From: Candidatus Heimdallarchaeota archaeon AB_125
GTDB taxonomy: Archaea; Asgardarchaeota; Heimdallarchaeia; Heimdallarchaeales; Heimdallarchaeaceae
Assembly (NCBI GenBank): GCA_001940755.1
Contig: MEHH01000045.1
Coordinates: 1 to 12,794 of the forward strand
Reading direction: 5' to 3'
DNA length: 12,794 nucleotides
Shown here one piece after another: positions 1 through 7,665 of this stretch (position 1 is its first letter; each line of letters starts with the position of its first letter). The notes beneath the pieces were generated by a model. The model was not told where the DNA came from, ran no database searches, and worked only from the letters and a program-made list of their open reading frames with translations. The position numbers and the translations under genes were made by a program.

Positions 1-1
1 A

Positions 2-58
2 GAGAGGAATAAAAAGAGTGAAGAAGAACAGAAAGAAGCTCAAGCTAAAAGAAATTAA
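2..58 (+). CDS. 3' end of an unidentified gene (partial)
   Basis: An open frame enters from the left edge and stops at TAA 56-58. The visible tail (ERNKKSEEEQKEAQAKRN) is very rich in Lys, Glu and Gln and looks like a charged, helical or disordered C-terminus. It lies 64 bases before the tRNA-Cys on the same strand. A second frame (3-63, ending TGA) is also open and gives a Lys-rich tail. I prefer the first because its Glu/Lys/Gln/Ala mix looks more like protein, but too little is visible to be sure, and no function can be given. Confidence 0.35.
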   Translation, partial: ERNKKSEEEQKEAQAKRN

Positions 59-122
59 CATCTGAAGGATAGAAAACTTTTTTATTAAAGGAAAGAAGAA
101 AAAAATAGCTCAAGAGAATTAA

Positions 123-196
123 GCGGAGTTAGCAAAGAAGATATGCCGCGGTCTGCAAAACCGTTTACCGGAGTGCGAATCTCCGACTCCGCTCCA
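123..196 (+). tRNA. tRNA-Cys (anticodon GCA), CCA encoded
   Basis: The cloverleaf folds cleanly: acceptor GCGGAGT (123-129) with ACTCCGC (186-192), a 3-bp D stem (132-134/144-146), anticodon stem GCGGT/ACCGT (148-152/160-164, one G-U), loop CTGCAAA with anticodon GCA at 155-157, and T stem CGGAG/CTCCG (169-173/181-185). The discriminator base is U73, a Cys identity element, and CCA is encoded at 194-196. The elbow is odd: the T loop is TGCGAAT, with G where pseudouridine 55 belongs, and the 9-base D loop AAGAAGATA lacks the GG pair. All stems pair, so the gene could be expressed, but it may be a specialised or sacrificial copy. It is the best candidate for the original integration target, because its 3' part recurs three times to the right. 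Confidence 0.88.
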
Positions 197-207
197 TCCC
201 TTTTTTA
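197..207 (+). terminator. T-run terminator after tRNA-Cys
   Basis: Directly after the encoded CCA, a CCC is followed by six T (201-206). This is the usual archaeal termination signal for a tRNA transcript. Confidence 0.6.
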
Positions 208-247
208 GATAATCTCTATTAAATAAAAAACTCTTTAGCAAACTGGC

Positions 248-343
248 CATGCATCGCATGTTATGAAGCTTACTAAGTCTCCACTTAGGGCTTAGATTTG
301 CTTGATGGGGAATCCCCCATACTCCTCACATGCGGAGAGGAGT
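248..343 (-). ncRNA. Hairpin array at the tnpB 3' end (candidate guide/omega RNA or element right end)
   Basis: Four perfect hairpins are packed into 96 bases: arms 321-327/337-343 (7 bp), 305-310/315-320 (6 bp, loop of four), 273-277/284-288 (5 bp, loop of six) and 248-252/256-260 (5 bp, loop of three). They begin within the last codons of the TnpB-like gene and run past its stop. In IS200/IS605-type elements the tnpB 3' end and right end encode the structured omega RNA, whose guide comes from flanking DNA, so the position and strand fit. The right boundary of the element is not defined here. A T-rich stretch follows in the minus-strand direction (near 222-236). The RNA itself is inferred; the hairpins are visible. 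Confidence 0.45.
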
Positions 344-2213
344 GGTCTGATTGTAATTTCTTTATTCCTTTATCTCTTACATTTTTCGCAGCATTGGTGT
401 GTGTATTTACTGTCTTTCCACATCTTTTACATGGTGCCCTATCATACTTCTTTGGTGTTCTTTCTATTATTCCTCCGCACCCATTATGATATCTACTTGT
501 TCCCCTCCAATCAACTGATTCCTTTTTGAGTTCGAAACCTAGAATACTTGAAGCGATCAATATAGCTTTATCGAGGATGTTAGAGTTATTTGGCATAGTT
601 TGAATTGCCCTTGCTAAAGCTCCTCTTTTCCCCCTTGGGTCTATTTCTAAGTCTTCATGAACTAACACTTTACATTTAGCTTCTACCATCACAGCAGCAA
701 GAAAATGAGGTAAGGTGTTCTTTATTTCTTTTAGTATTCGATATTTGCGCTGAGTAATTCTTGAAAGTTCCCCTTTAGCTTTTACATATCTGGGAGACTG
801 TTTCTTTTTTCCTAAGTTTGTCAAACTGTAGCTTAATTCTGGAATCTTTGTTTTTCTTAATTTGTGATATCTATCTGCTAAGACTAGAAGTTTTTTCGGA
901 ATCTTTGCTTCATTTGAAAATACCATCATGTGTTTTCCTACACGATTAATATCAATACCAATGTAATCGGATTTTGTTACTTTGATATTCTTTGCAAACT
1001 CTCTAGTAAGTTTTGTACTGATAAAAACCTCTTCTGGTCCTTCAAGAACAACAGATACCCTTACTTTGTAATTAGGTGCAGAACTATAACGAATATAGAG
1101 GACTCTTATTCTAGCACCGTTAATCAAATATCCTCTAACTTTTTTTGAAAATATTAATTTTGCTGTTATTCTTGGGTGGTTTTTCAACAAGAATCCTATC
1201 TCAAACTCTCCCTCTGATCTTGCCAGAAAAGTCATATGCTCAGAATCTCCTGGACGCATCACTAGATGTCTTTCATTCGTTAACAATATTATAGGTGCTC
1301 TACCTTTCTTTTTCATTTTATACGGTGGATTGATAACCTTTTCTGGATGGGTTTTCTCAATTATTTCTTTGACAGTCTTTCCTATCTGTGGAAAGAGTGC
1401 GAAGACAATAACTGTCCTCAATGCTGAGAAAAATACTCTCTTTGGTTTTCCTACCGCTTCTGCAATTCTCTTATTTAGTTCTCCTATACTTTTCCAATGA
1501 GAAGGTTGTTCTATATTGTTCCAAGCTGTAAGCATTGGAGCAACAATAGAAACATTTTCCGCTAACAATCTCAAGTTCGTTAAAAACTCATCTTTTGATC
1601 TGTTTTTCTGGGGAGTGGTTAATTCCTTACATTTCTTCTTATAACATCGGATAATAGCTCTTTCAATCTCTTGTTGCGTTAAAAGTGGGAGTTTAGAATT
1701 AAGTTTGAGCTTTGCAGGACAATATTTATCTATTTTTCTTCTAATCCCATGAATCAGGTTGATTACATATGGTCTCCTAACTTCCCATTTCTTGTAGAGA
1801 TATTTTTCCATTCTAGGACTTCGACCAAAGATTATCCACTCTACAGCTTGTTCAGGTCTTTGGAGAAGTTGATCAAAGAATTCCTCAGCTTTCTTCTCTC
1901 TATCAACTGTACCTTTGGCTGCAACAAAGAGCCAGTAATAAGCACTACGTGTGATGTTTCTTTGATTACTTGTAATCTTGGATATTCTTGAAGCACCTAT
2001 CTTCGCATTTAGGTTAGGATCTGTTCTTGCTAATACCATTGCTGCTTTGATAGCTTTCTTATCACGGATGATGTCTTCTTGTTGAACTTGCAAACCTTTT
2101 ATTCGTTGGTTAGCTTCCATCTCGTTTTTTCTACGTTTCTCTCTGGTACCTTCAAACCTGACTCCCATTTGATAAGTGCGAGTAACTAGTTTTTGTTTTG
2201 CTAGAGAAGACAT
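285..2213 (-). CDS. tnpB: Large TnpB/Cas12-like RuvC protein (IS1341-type), third catalytic residue altered
   Basis: The 642-residue product ends in a RuvC-like core with a zinc-finger insert, as in TnpB, the RNA-guided nuclease of IS605/IS1341 elements. RuvC-I is seen as YIGIDINR (Asp421) and RuvC-II as VLVHEDLEI (Glu520). The zinc finger is HNGC (576-579) plus CKRC (595-598), so the first pair is His-x2-Cys rather than Cys-x2-Cys. RuvC-III reads NTHTNAAKN, with His605 where TnpB and Cas12 carry the catalytic Asp two residues before Asn. Cleavage may therefore be lost, as in nuclease-dead TnpB-like repressors. Typical TnpB is about 400 residues; here the basic N-terminal part is about 420 on its own. 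No TnpA is nearby. A TATA-like box (2244-2255) lies 31-42 bases before the ATG. An active enzyme using a shifted metal ligand remains possible. Confidence 0.82.
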   Translation of the reverse strand: MSSLAKQKLVTRTYQMGVRFEGTREKRRKNEMEANQRIKGLQVQQEDIIRDKKAIKAAMVLARTDPNLNAKIGASRISKITSNQRNITRSAYYWLFVAAKGTVDREKKAEEFFDQLLQRPEQAVEWIIFGRSPRMEKYLYKKWEVRRPYVINLIHGIRRKIDKYCPAKLKLNSKLPLLTQQEIERAIIRCYKKKCKELTTPQKNRSKDEFLTNLRLLAENVSIVAPMLTAWNNIEQPSHWKSIGELNKRIAEAVGKPKRVFFSALRTVIVFALFPQIGKTVKEIIEKTHPEKVINPPYKMKKKGRAPIILLTNERHLVMRPGDSEHMTFLARSEGEFEIGFLLKNHPRITAKLIFSKKVRGYLINGARIRVLYIRYSSAPNYKVRVSVVLEGPEEVFISTKLTREFAKNIKVTKSDYIGIDINRVGKHMMVFSNEAKIPKKLLVLADRYHKLRKTKIPELSYSLTNLGKKKQSPRYVKAKGELSRITQRKYRILKEIKNTLPHFLAAVMVEAKCKVLVHEDLEIDPRGKRGALARAIQTMPNNSNILDKAILIASSILGFELKKESVDWRGTSRYHNGCGGIIERTPKKYDRAPCKRCGKTVNTHTNAAKNVRDKGIKKLQSDHSSPHVRSMGDSPSSKSKP

Positions 2214-2243
2214 AGTGTAACTATGAATATTATCTGTACTTTG

Positions 2244-2255
2244 ATTTATAAACCA
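2244..2255 (-). promoter_or_regulatory. TATA-like box of the tnpB-like gene
   Basis: Read on the minus strand, GGTTTATAAATC stands 31-42 bases before the ATG at 2213, the right distance for a transcript with a very short leader. A 6-bp hairpin (2211-2225) covers the start codon and could limit translation or bind a repressor. Confidence 0.45.
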
Positions 2256-2350
2256 AGTAAAAACACTGATTCCTTTTGAATCATAAACGTATTATCTATG
2301 TATTATGAGATTTCATCCATTTAGTTTGTGTTTGGATTAGATCTTCTCTA

Positions 2351-4807
2351 TTATAGCTTCAGCCAAAATTCAAATTTATCTAACACTTTGACATCTTTTT
2401 CTGCAGAGATAACATCTGCAAGAATGTCCAAAGGAATTTCTTCGTTGTGCCCTTGGCTTCTAGCATAAATTATATTCAGACTGAAATCCCAACCATGAGA
2501 TCTATTGTTTTTTAATAACAGCTTCTTAATTTCCTTTAAACTCTTTAATCTCTTATCGTCTTTTTTATCATGAGCATAAAGATAGTAATGATATTCCAAT
2601 TCAATTGATTCTTTGAATCTTGATTTTTCTAGGTTTAACATAGCTTTTTCAAGAAACTGAAATCCTTCTTCTCTTCCCTGAGAAAGAAGCAAAGAAGCAT
2701 AATTAATTAAGTTATTTGCATTTTTAGAATCTAGTTTAATTGCTTTGATAAAGTACTTCTCTGCCATTTCAAAATTCTTAAAATCATGAAACATTAATTC
2801 TGCAATTTGTCCCCAAATTTCTACATTTTTTGGTTCAATTTTAATAGCTTTCTTCAGTAAAGATTCAGCTTCCTTATAGTTGCTTTTCGTTTTAGATAAG
2901 AAATATGAGTAATTATAAAGAATAAACACATTGTTTGGATCTAATTCAAGTGCTTTTTTATACATATCTTCTGCTTCTGAAAAGTTTTTCATTCTTTTAT
3001 GTAAGAATATTGCATAATTAATATAATACTTGGGATTTTTTGGAGATTTCTCAATTGCTTCCTTAAGGTATCTTATTGCTTCTTTATAATCTTCCAACTT
3101 TTCTGAGTAAAGGAAACTTATATCTAAACTATAATCGGCATTTTCAGGGTCTAAAACTAGTGCTTGATGATAATGTGAAATTGCTTTATTGATATCATTT
3201 TTTGAGTATGCTAAAAACCTTGCATAATTCACAAATGCTCTCGAGTAATTGGGATTTAAATCAATTGTTTTTTCATAATATTCTTCTGCCAAATCAAAGT
3301 TCTCACGAACCTTTTCCAGAAATAAGGCATAGCCTTCCAATATAGTTGGTTTATTAGGTGATATTTCTAAAGCTCGCTTGTAATATTCTTCAGCTAGATT
3401 ATAGTTTTCATCGTCTTTGAGAATTTCCCATAAATAACCTGCATAATTACTGAGGTTTGCATAACTATCTGGATTTAATTCCAGTGCCAATTTGTAAAAT
3501 TCTTCAGCTAATGAATAGTTTCCTTCAAATCTATGCAGGAAGCTTGCATAATTTTCTACTAATCTTGGAAATCTTGGAGCAACAGACAATGCTCTTTTGT
3601 ATATTTTGTTTGCTTTTTCATTTTTTGATTTTGTTTGTAAATAGTAAGCATAATTAGTCAAGAGATTGATATTATTTCCGAAAATCTTCAAACCACTTTC
3701 GTAAATATCAATAGCTTTGGCAGGATTTCTCGATTTCCATTCTACAGCTTTCAACTCAACATATTTCCATGCAAGCAATTCTTCACTTAATTCAGATAAA
3801 GCAAAAGAAAATGCAACTGAGAACTTTTCTTGTTCCTTTGGATCTTTCTGTTCAACATCTTCAGGAATTTCACCCAAACGTTTATAGAATTGATTAAAAA
3901 GACCTTCAATTCTCTCTTTATCAGGAAGCTTTAACTCAAATTCCTTTAATGCTAGAAGCATTAATTCATCAAAATCTTTATGTTGTACCCATACTCCATT
4001 TCTTTTCTTAATCCAATTGCCCAGTTTTGTGTTTGGAAACTTATCTCCTATCCAATAAACTCCCCATGGAAGGGCATTTTCAGGGAGTTCTGAGAGAATT
4101 TCGACTATGCTTTCGTCGTTTCCACCATAACCCATAAAAATAATACCTGTATCAGAAAGAACCTTTTGAATAGCAATTTTAGTATTGTCAGAGAGAGATT
4201 TGGTTTCAATTTCTGTGTTTTTTGGCTCAAGTCTAGCATCACCATGTAACTTAATGACTAAAGGTTTCATTCTAGAAGGTCTTACAAAACCAACTAAACT
4301 ATCATGTACGATTACAAGTGGTTTTTTATTTGTGTAGAGATACAAAGCATCAGCAATTAAATCATCAAAATTTACAGTCAAAGCTACATTACATTGTCTG
4401 CCATATTTGTCGTCAGACATTAGACAAGCAAGAACACCATAACCAAAACCAGGATCCTTTTGCTCAATTATATTCTCAATCTCTTTTTGTCTTTCTTCAG
4501 GAGTGTGAAATAATAGCTCAATTACTTTTCCATAAGATAAAGCAGCTCGGGTATCATCATAATCAGGGAGTATCTCTTGGATATTTTGTAGTGAATAATC
4601 TGCTTCCTTTCCTTTTCTTTGATTAATTAAACGATAAAGCCATCTTTGTGCAAGTTCTCCAGCTGTAGGAATACCAGAAGAAACAGAACAACCAGCACCA
4701 AGAAAGAAAACATATTTGCATTCTTCATAGTTATCCATATTATCCTTGATTTTCCTTATGAAAACCTCAATGTCCATTTTTTTGATTTCCGCATTTTCTC
4801 CTTCCAT
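2351..4807 (-). CDS. SIR2-domain protein with about 11 TPR repeats (defence NADase candidate)
   Basis: The 818-residue soluble protein opens with a SIR2-like Rossmann domain (about 30-290). It shows the NAD-binding loop GAGCSVSSGIPT (37-48), TVNFDDL (144-150, Asn146 and Asp148), KLHGD (186-190) with the catalytic-type His188, and GYGGND (226-231). SIR2 domains of this class in prokaryotic defence proteins deplete NAD+ when triggered. A linker is followed by about 11 tandem TPR units of 34-38 residues (about 345-730) with the usual alternation of Tyr/Ala-Tyr and Ala-Glu-x-x-Tyr-Lys-x-Ala, probably the sensing or partner-binding scaffold. The gene has its own TATA-like box (4831-4840) and appears almost leaderless, so it need not be co-transcribed with the RING gene 47 bases upstream. 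No transmembrane segment is present. That it is an NADase rather than a deacetylase is inferred from domain architecture. Confidence 0.85.
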   Translation of the reverse strand: MEGENAEIKKMDIEVFIRKIKDNMDNYEECKYVFFLGAGCSVSSGIPTAGELAQRWLYRLINQRKGKEADYSLQNIQEILPDYDDTRAALSYGKVIELLFHTPEERQKEIENIIEQKDPGFGYGVLACLMSDDKYGRQCNVALTVNFDDLIADALYLYTNKKPLVIVHDSLVGFVRPSRMKPLVIKLHGDARLEPKNTEIETKSLSDNTKIAIQKVLSDTGIIFMGYGGNDESIVEILSELPENALPWGVYWIGDKFPNTKLGNWIKKRNGVWVQHKDFDELMLLALKEFELKLPDKERIEGLFNQFYKRLGEIPEDVEQKDPKEQEKFSVAFSFALSELSEELLAWKYVELKAVEWKSRNPAKAIDIYESGLKIFGNNINLLTNYAYYLQTKSKNEKANKIYKRALSVAPRFPRLVENYASFLHRFEGNYSLAEEFYKLALELNPDSYANLSNYAGYLWEILKDDENYNLAEEYYKRALEISPNKPTILEGYALFLEKVRENFDLAEEYYEKTIDLNPNYSRAFVNYARFLAYSKNDINKAISHYHQALVLDPENADYSLDISFLYSEKLEDYKEAIRYLKEAIEKSPKNPKYYINYAIFLHKRMKNFSEAEDMYKKALELDPNNVFILYNYSYFLSKTKSNYKEAESLLKKAIKIEPKNVEIWGQIAELMFHDFKNFEMAEKYFIKAIKLDSKNANNLINYASLLLSQGREEGFQFLEKAMLNLEKSRFKESIELEYHYYLYAHDKKDDKRLKSLKEIKKLLLKNNRSHGWDFSLNIIYARSQGHNEEIPLDILADVISAEKDVKVLDKFEFWLKL

Positions 4808-4830
4808 TAACAGAATATTAGAATTTTACC

Positions 4831-4841
4831 CTATATAAGTA
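4831..4841 (-). promoter_or_regulatory. TATA-like box of the SIR2-TPR gene
   Basis: The minus-strand sequence ACTTATATAG lies about 24-34 bases before the ATG at 4807, consistent with a leaderless or near-leaderless archaeal transcript. It lies between this gene and the stop of the upstream RING gene at 4855. Confidence 0.5.
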
Positions 4842-4854
4842 TGTTATAATTGAT

Positions 4855-7548
4855 TTAGAGATTTATAATTAGGTCATCATTAATCTCTCTTTTGCATGTT
4901 GGACAAATCCTCTTTACTTTCATCCATTCTATCAGATGATTCCTATGAAATATGTGGCCACAATCAATTATTTGCACTAATTCTTCATTTGCAACCATAT
5001 ATTTAATACATATTTCACATTTTCTTGTTTTCTTTCCACAATTTAAGCAAATTAATGGTCCTCCGTCATCTACTCTCTCAAGTAAAGCATCACAATAGTA
5101 ACAGAATAACTGGTTCGTTTCTACTTTATTGAGGTTAATAGTAATTGACTCTGTAGTAGTTTCTATTACTTCTTTTGAAATTTTAATGGGTTCTTCCTTT
5201 CCGATTTTGCTTAGAAATACTTGCCTCTTTGTGAAAAATTCTGCAAGTGAAGGTTCGCTTTGCTCTTTTTTCTGCTTGCCAAACTGCATATACCCTAGAA
5301 ACAGTACAGAGAAAGAAACCGATGTAATAATGGACCATGGAAACAGCTTTCCAAGATGATTTATTTTCATATAGATGAATAACAACGCACCTAGAACAGG
5401 AAAAATATATTTTACATATTTGAAAAAGAATCTATTCAAATTGTGTAGATCCTTGTAAAAAGTATTTGTCGAAGAATTGATTATTGCTGTAAACCAGAAG
5501 AAACTGGATGCAAAAAGTATGGTTGTAAAGAGATTGAAAGAGAATTTACCCCAAAAGACAAAACTGAAACTAGCTGTTTCGTTGCTTGCAATTGTGACTA
5601 ACTTCTCAAGTATTAACCAGTAACTTACATTCTTCAGAACTATGTAAACTCCTGTAGCAGCAAGTAAGACTTTTCTTATATTACCTAGAACATTGAAATT
5701 GAAGAAACGTTCCGTTTTTGCATATCCTCCATTGAACAAAAGTTCGTATTTTTCCTCATCAAGTTCTACTTGAGCATTCCTATTTGTTTTCTTGTTTTTC
5801 TTATCTAAATGCCATATAAGAATGACTAAGGCAATAACATCTAGAAACATGCTAATGCTCATTAGGGTTATTTTTGAAGGATTGATGGGTTTTGAATCAC
5901 TGGTTTGATTGGGAGGTACAAAAGGATTAGAAGGAGAGGTGGTTTCTTCAGGAGCAGCAGAAAGAACGTAGCTAAGTTCTTCTAATGTAACTATTAAACC
6001 TCCTCCATAGATTGATAGAATGAACTCTATTTCTTGATATTCTCTGGTAATTTCAATGATTATATCATCAGTTAGAGTTTGTTTATTGTTAAATGATTGA
6101 AAGAAAACCAGGCTCCCATTTAGTTTGATTCGAAGAATAAACTGATCAACAGGAGAAAGGAATTCATTGTATAAGTTCAAAGAAAAAGAAAGATTAAAGG
6201 AAGATAATTGAGAATCAAAATAGATCACATCTTTGAAATTAACTGTTAAAGCCCCTATACTAGGTGTATCATAGGTTTCTGACGATGCTACTATTTTTTC
6301 TAGTGTATCATTTATGTCAATTGTAGGAACTGGTTCTATTTCAATTTTAGAAGAATTGAGTAAGCAGAAAATACCTTCTTCAGTCGTAGTTCCATAGACA
6401 CGAAAAGAAATATCCGAACTATAGCTTAAGGTATAACTATCAAAAGTAATTCCATTAGGGTGGCTGAATAAATCATTTCCTGAAAAGATTACATCAGATT
6501 TTGATAACAATTGATAATCTAGAATTGGTAAGATTTCTGAACCAATATACTCATAATAAATTGAGACAAGTAAATTCTGTTCTTCAACAACAGAAAATGG
6601 TTTAAAGGATGATAGATTAAAAGTGCAATCCACAGTGGGGTTATTACAAGGAAACCAGTCAAAACAATCTTCAGGGATAAGATCTTCTAGAACTTGAAGT
6701 TTACCTGATAACACTATATTTGTAAACCAGATCTCCCCCATACACATGTAAACGCAGAAATGAAAACGAATAATATTTTTTCCTTGTATCAAAGGAATAG
6801 CCATAGAGACAGTTACAGAAGAATCAGCAGGAAAGCTTTCGGTTTTGATAATAGTATCATTTATTTTTGCTTCTAGATATTGAGAATTTGCACTAAAGGA
6901 ATTGGTGTCAAAAGAAAGAGTAACATTCAAAGTAGAAGAATCATTAAGGGAATAAACAGCTGTTTCTACATACTCACTTTTAACACCTGAAAATAAACCA
7001 TAGAAGCCTAATTGACTTGGATTGCATGGAAGAACTGTTTGAATTTCATCAAGAACAGGGATATCAATTGGTTCAATTGTTGATGTGCTTAATATCTGAA
7101 AACTACCAGATTCAAAGAAATAAGATGTCTTACCTTTACATGAAATAGTTATATTCATTGATTCAACAAATTCTATGGGATAGGAAAAGGATTTTGAAAA
7201 AGAATGTTCAACTGAATCTTGATATATCTGATCAAGGATAATTTCCACTTTGGTCTGGTTTAGATAGAACGTAACAACCATACCATTAGAATCTGTTTTA
7301 TCTCCTAAGAAGAGAAAGAAAATAGTGATGCTGTTGTACTCTTGAAGTTCAAAATTATTTAACTCAAGAGTAAAATTCTGTTCTGTAGAGGTTGAATTAT
7401 AGGAATACAAGATGTTCTCATCAATAGTAACGGAGTTGATTGAAATCTGGAACTTATTTAGACCTGTTTGATTTATTACATTAACTAAAGACACTGTGAC
7501 AATGAAAACCAAAATTACTAATAGAAAATGTCTAGTTAATTGTTTCAT
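4855..7548 (-). CDS. Membrane-anchored RING-finger protein with beta-rich ectodomain (E3-ligase-like)
   Basis: The product is 897 residues from the ATG at 7548. A hydrophobic segment (about 8-25) is followed by an outside region of about 530 residues with many N-x-S/T sites. That region holds four beta-rich units of about 110 residues resembling sandwich domains, and ends in a Pro/Ser/Thr linker. Further membrane segments lie near 562-579, 627-647, 667-690, 712-727 and 738-756, which places the C-terminus in the cytosol with Lys-rich inside loops. The tail has a zinc pair of pairs (Cys816/819, Cys834/837), then a RING: C844-x2-C847-x15-C863-x-H865-x2-H868-x2-H871-x10-C882-x2-C885. The sixth ligand is His where RING-H2 fingers usually have Cys. 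RING fingers recruit ubiquitin-conjugating enzymes; membrane RING proteins are eukaryote-like and otherwise reported mainly from Asgard and some other archaea. An in-frame GTG at 7557 is possible, but the TATA box favours the ATG. Confidence 0.8.
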   Translation of the reverse strand: MKQLTRHFLLVILVFIVTVSLVNVINQTGLNKFQISINSVTIDENILYSYNSTSTEQNFTLELNNFELQEYNSITIFFLFLGDKTDSNGMVVTFYLNQTKVEIILDQIYQDSVEHSFSKSFSYPIEFVESMNITISCKGKTSYFFESGSFQILSTSTIEPIDIPVLDEIQTVLPCNPSQLGFYGLFSGVKSEYVETAVYSLNDSSTLNVTLSFDTNSFSANSQYLEAKINDTIIKTESFPADSSVTVSMAIPLIQGKNIIRFHFCVYMCMGEIWFTNIVLSGKLQVLEDLIPEDCFDWFPCNNPTVDCTFNLSSFKPFSVVEEQNLLVSIYYEYIGSEILPILDYQLLSKSDVIFSGNDLFSHPNGITFDSYTLSYSSDISFRVYGTTTEEGIFCLLNSSKIEIEPVPTIDINDTLEKIVASSETYDTPSIGALTVNFKDVIYFDSQLSSFNLSFSLNLYNEFLSPVDQFILRIKLNGSLVFFQSFNNKQTLTDDIIIEITREYQEIEFILSIYGGGLIVTLEELSYVLSAAPEETTSPSNPFVPPNQTSDSKPINPSKITLMSISMFLDVIALVILIWHLDKKNKKTNRNAQVELDEEKYELLFNGGYAKTERFFNFNVLGNIRKVLLAATGVYIVLKNVSYWLILEKLVTIASNETASFSFVFWGKFSFNLFTTILFASSFFWFTAIINSSTNTFYKDLHNLNRFFFKYVKYIFPVLGALLFIYMKINHLGKLFPWSIITSVSFSVLFLGYMQFGKQKKEQSEPSLAEFFTKRQVFLSKIGKEEPIKISKEVIETTTESITINLNKVETNQLFCYYCDALLERVDDGGPLICLNCGKKTRKCEICIKYMVANEELVQIIDCGHIFHRNHLIEWMKVKRICPTCKREINDDLIINL

Positions 7549-7572
7549 TTTGTACACTATAATCAGAAGAAT

Positions 7573-7584
7573 CGTATAAAAACG
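7573..7584 (-). promoter_or_regulatory. TATA-like box of the membrane RING gene
   Basis: On the minus strand CGTTTTTATACG lies 25-36 bases before the ATG at 7548. It supports that ATG as a leaderless start, because the GTG at 7557 would be only about 16 bases away. Confidence 0.5.
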
Positions 7585-7629
7585 AGGTAAAATAAAGAAT
7601 AAATCTACAAAAAATGGAATCTTGTTGGG

Positions 7630-7642
7630 TTTAAATAAAAAT
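7630..7642 (+). promoter_or_regulatory. TATA-like box of the small pilin-like gene
   Basis: TTTAAATAAAAAT lies 24-36 bases before the ATG at 7666 on the plus strand. The membrane RING promoter lies about 50 bases to the left on the other strand, so 7549-7665 is a divergent promoter region. Confidence 0.45.
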
Positions 7643-7665
7643 CTAGCATTTCATTATTGAGATAG

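Larger units (their letters stand above)
197..2290 (-). mobile_element. Solo tnpB element (IS1341-like), ends approximate
   Basis: The element contains the TnpB-like gene, the hairpin array downstream of it, and two short inverted repeats upstream: arms 2211-2216/2220-2225 spanning the start codon, and 2267-2272/2278-2283. There is no transposase gene. IS605-type elements make no target duplication and have subterminal hairpins instead of inverted ends, so the limits cannot be fixed from one copy. The right end lies within 90 bases of the tRNA-Cys 3' end. Confidence 0.4.

Noticed and set aside
298..529. Plus-strand frames opposite the tnpB 3' end (and similar plus frames opposite the SIR2, RING and LRR genes)
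   Set aside because: They lie antisense to well-supported domains, have no recognisable motifs and no start signals, so I treat them as shadows.
197..2350. Transposase TnpA or a CRISPR array beside the Cas12/TnpB-like gene
   Set aside because: No Y1 transposase motif and no spaced direct repeats of CRISPR type are visible anywhere in the window, so a Cas12 system is less likely than a solo tnpB element.
4855..7548. C-terminal zinc region of the membrane protein as a DNA-binding zinc finger
   Set aside because: Ligand order and spacing (CxxC, CxH, HxxH, CPxC with Trp between) fit a cross-brace RING. The location after several membrane spans also argues against a DNA-binding role.
7549..7557. 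GTG start three codons upstream in the membrane RING gene
   Set aside because: The TATA-like box at 7573-7584 is too close for it. The ATG at 7548 sits at the usual distance and leaves the membrane segment intact.
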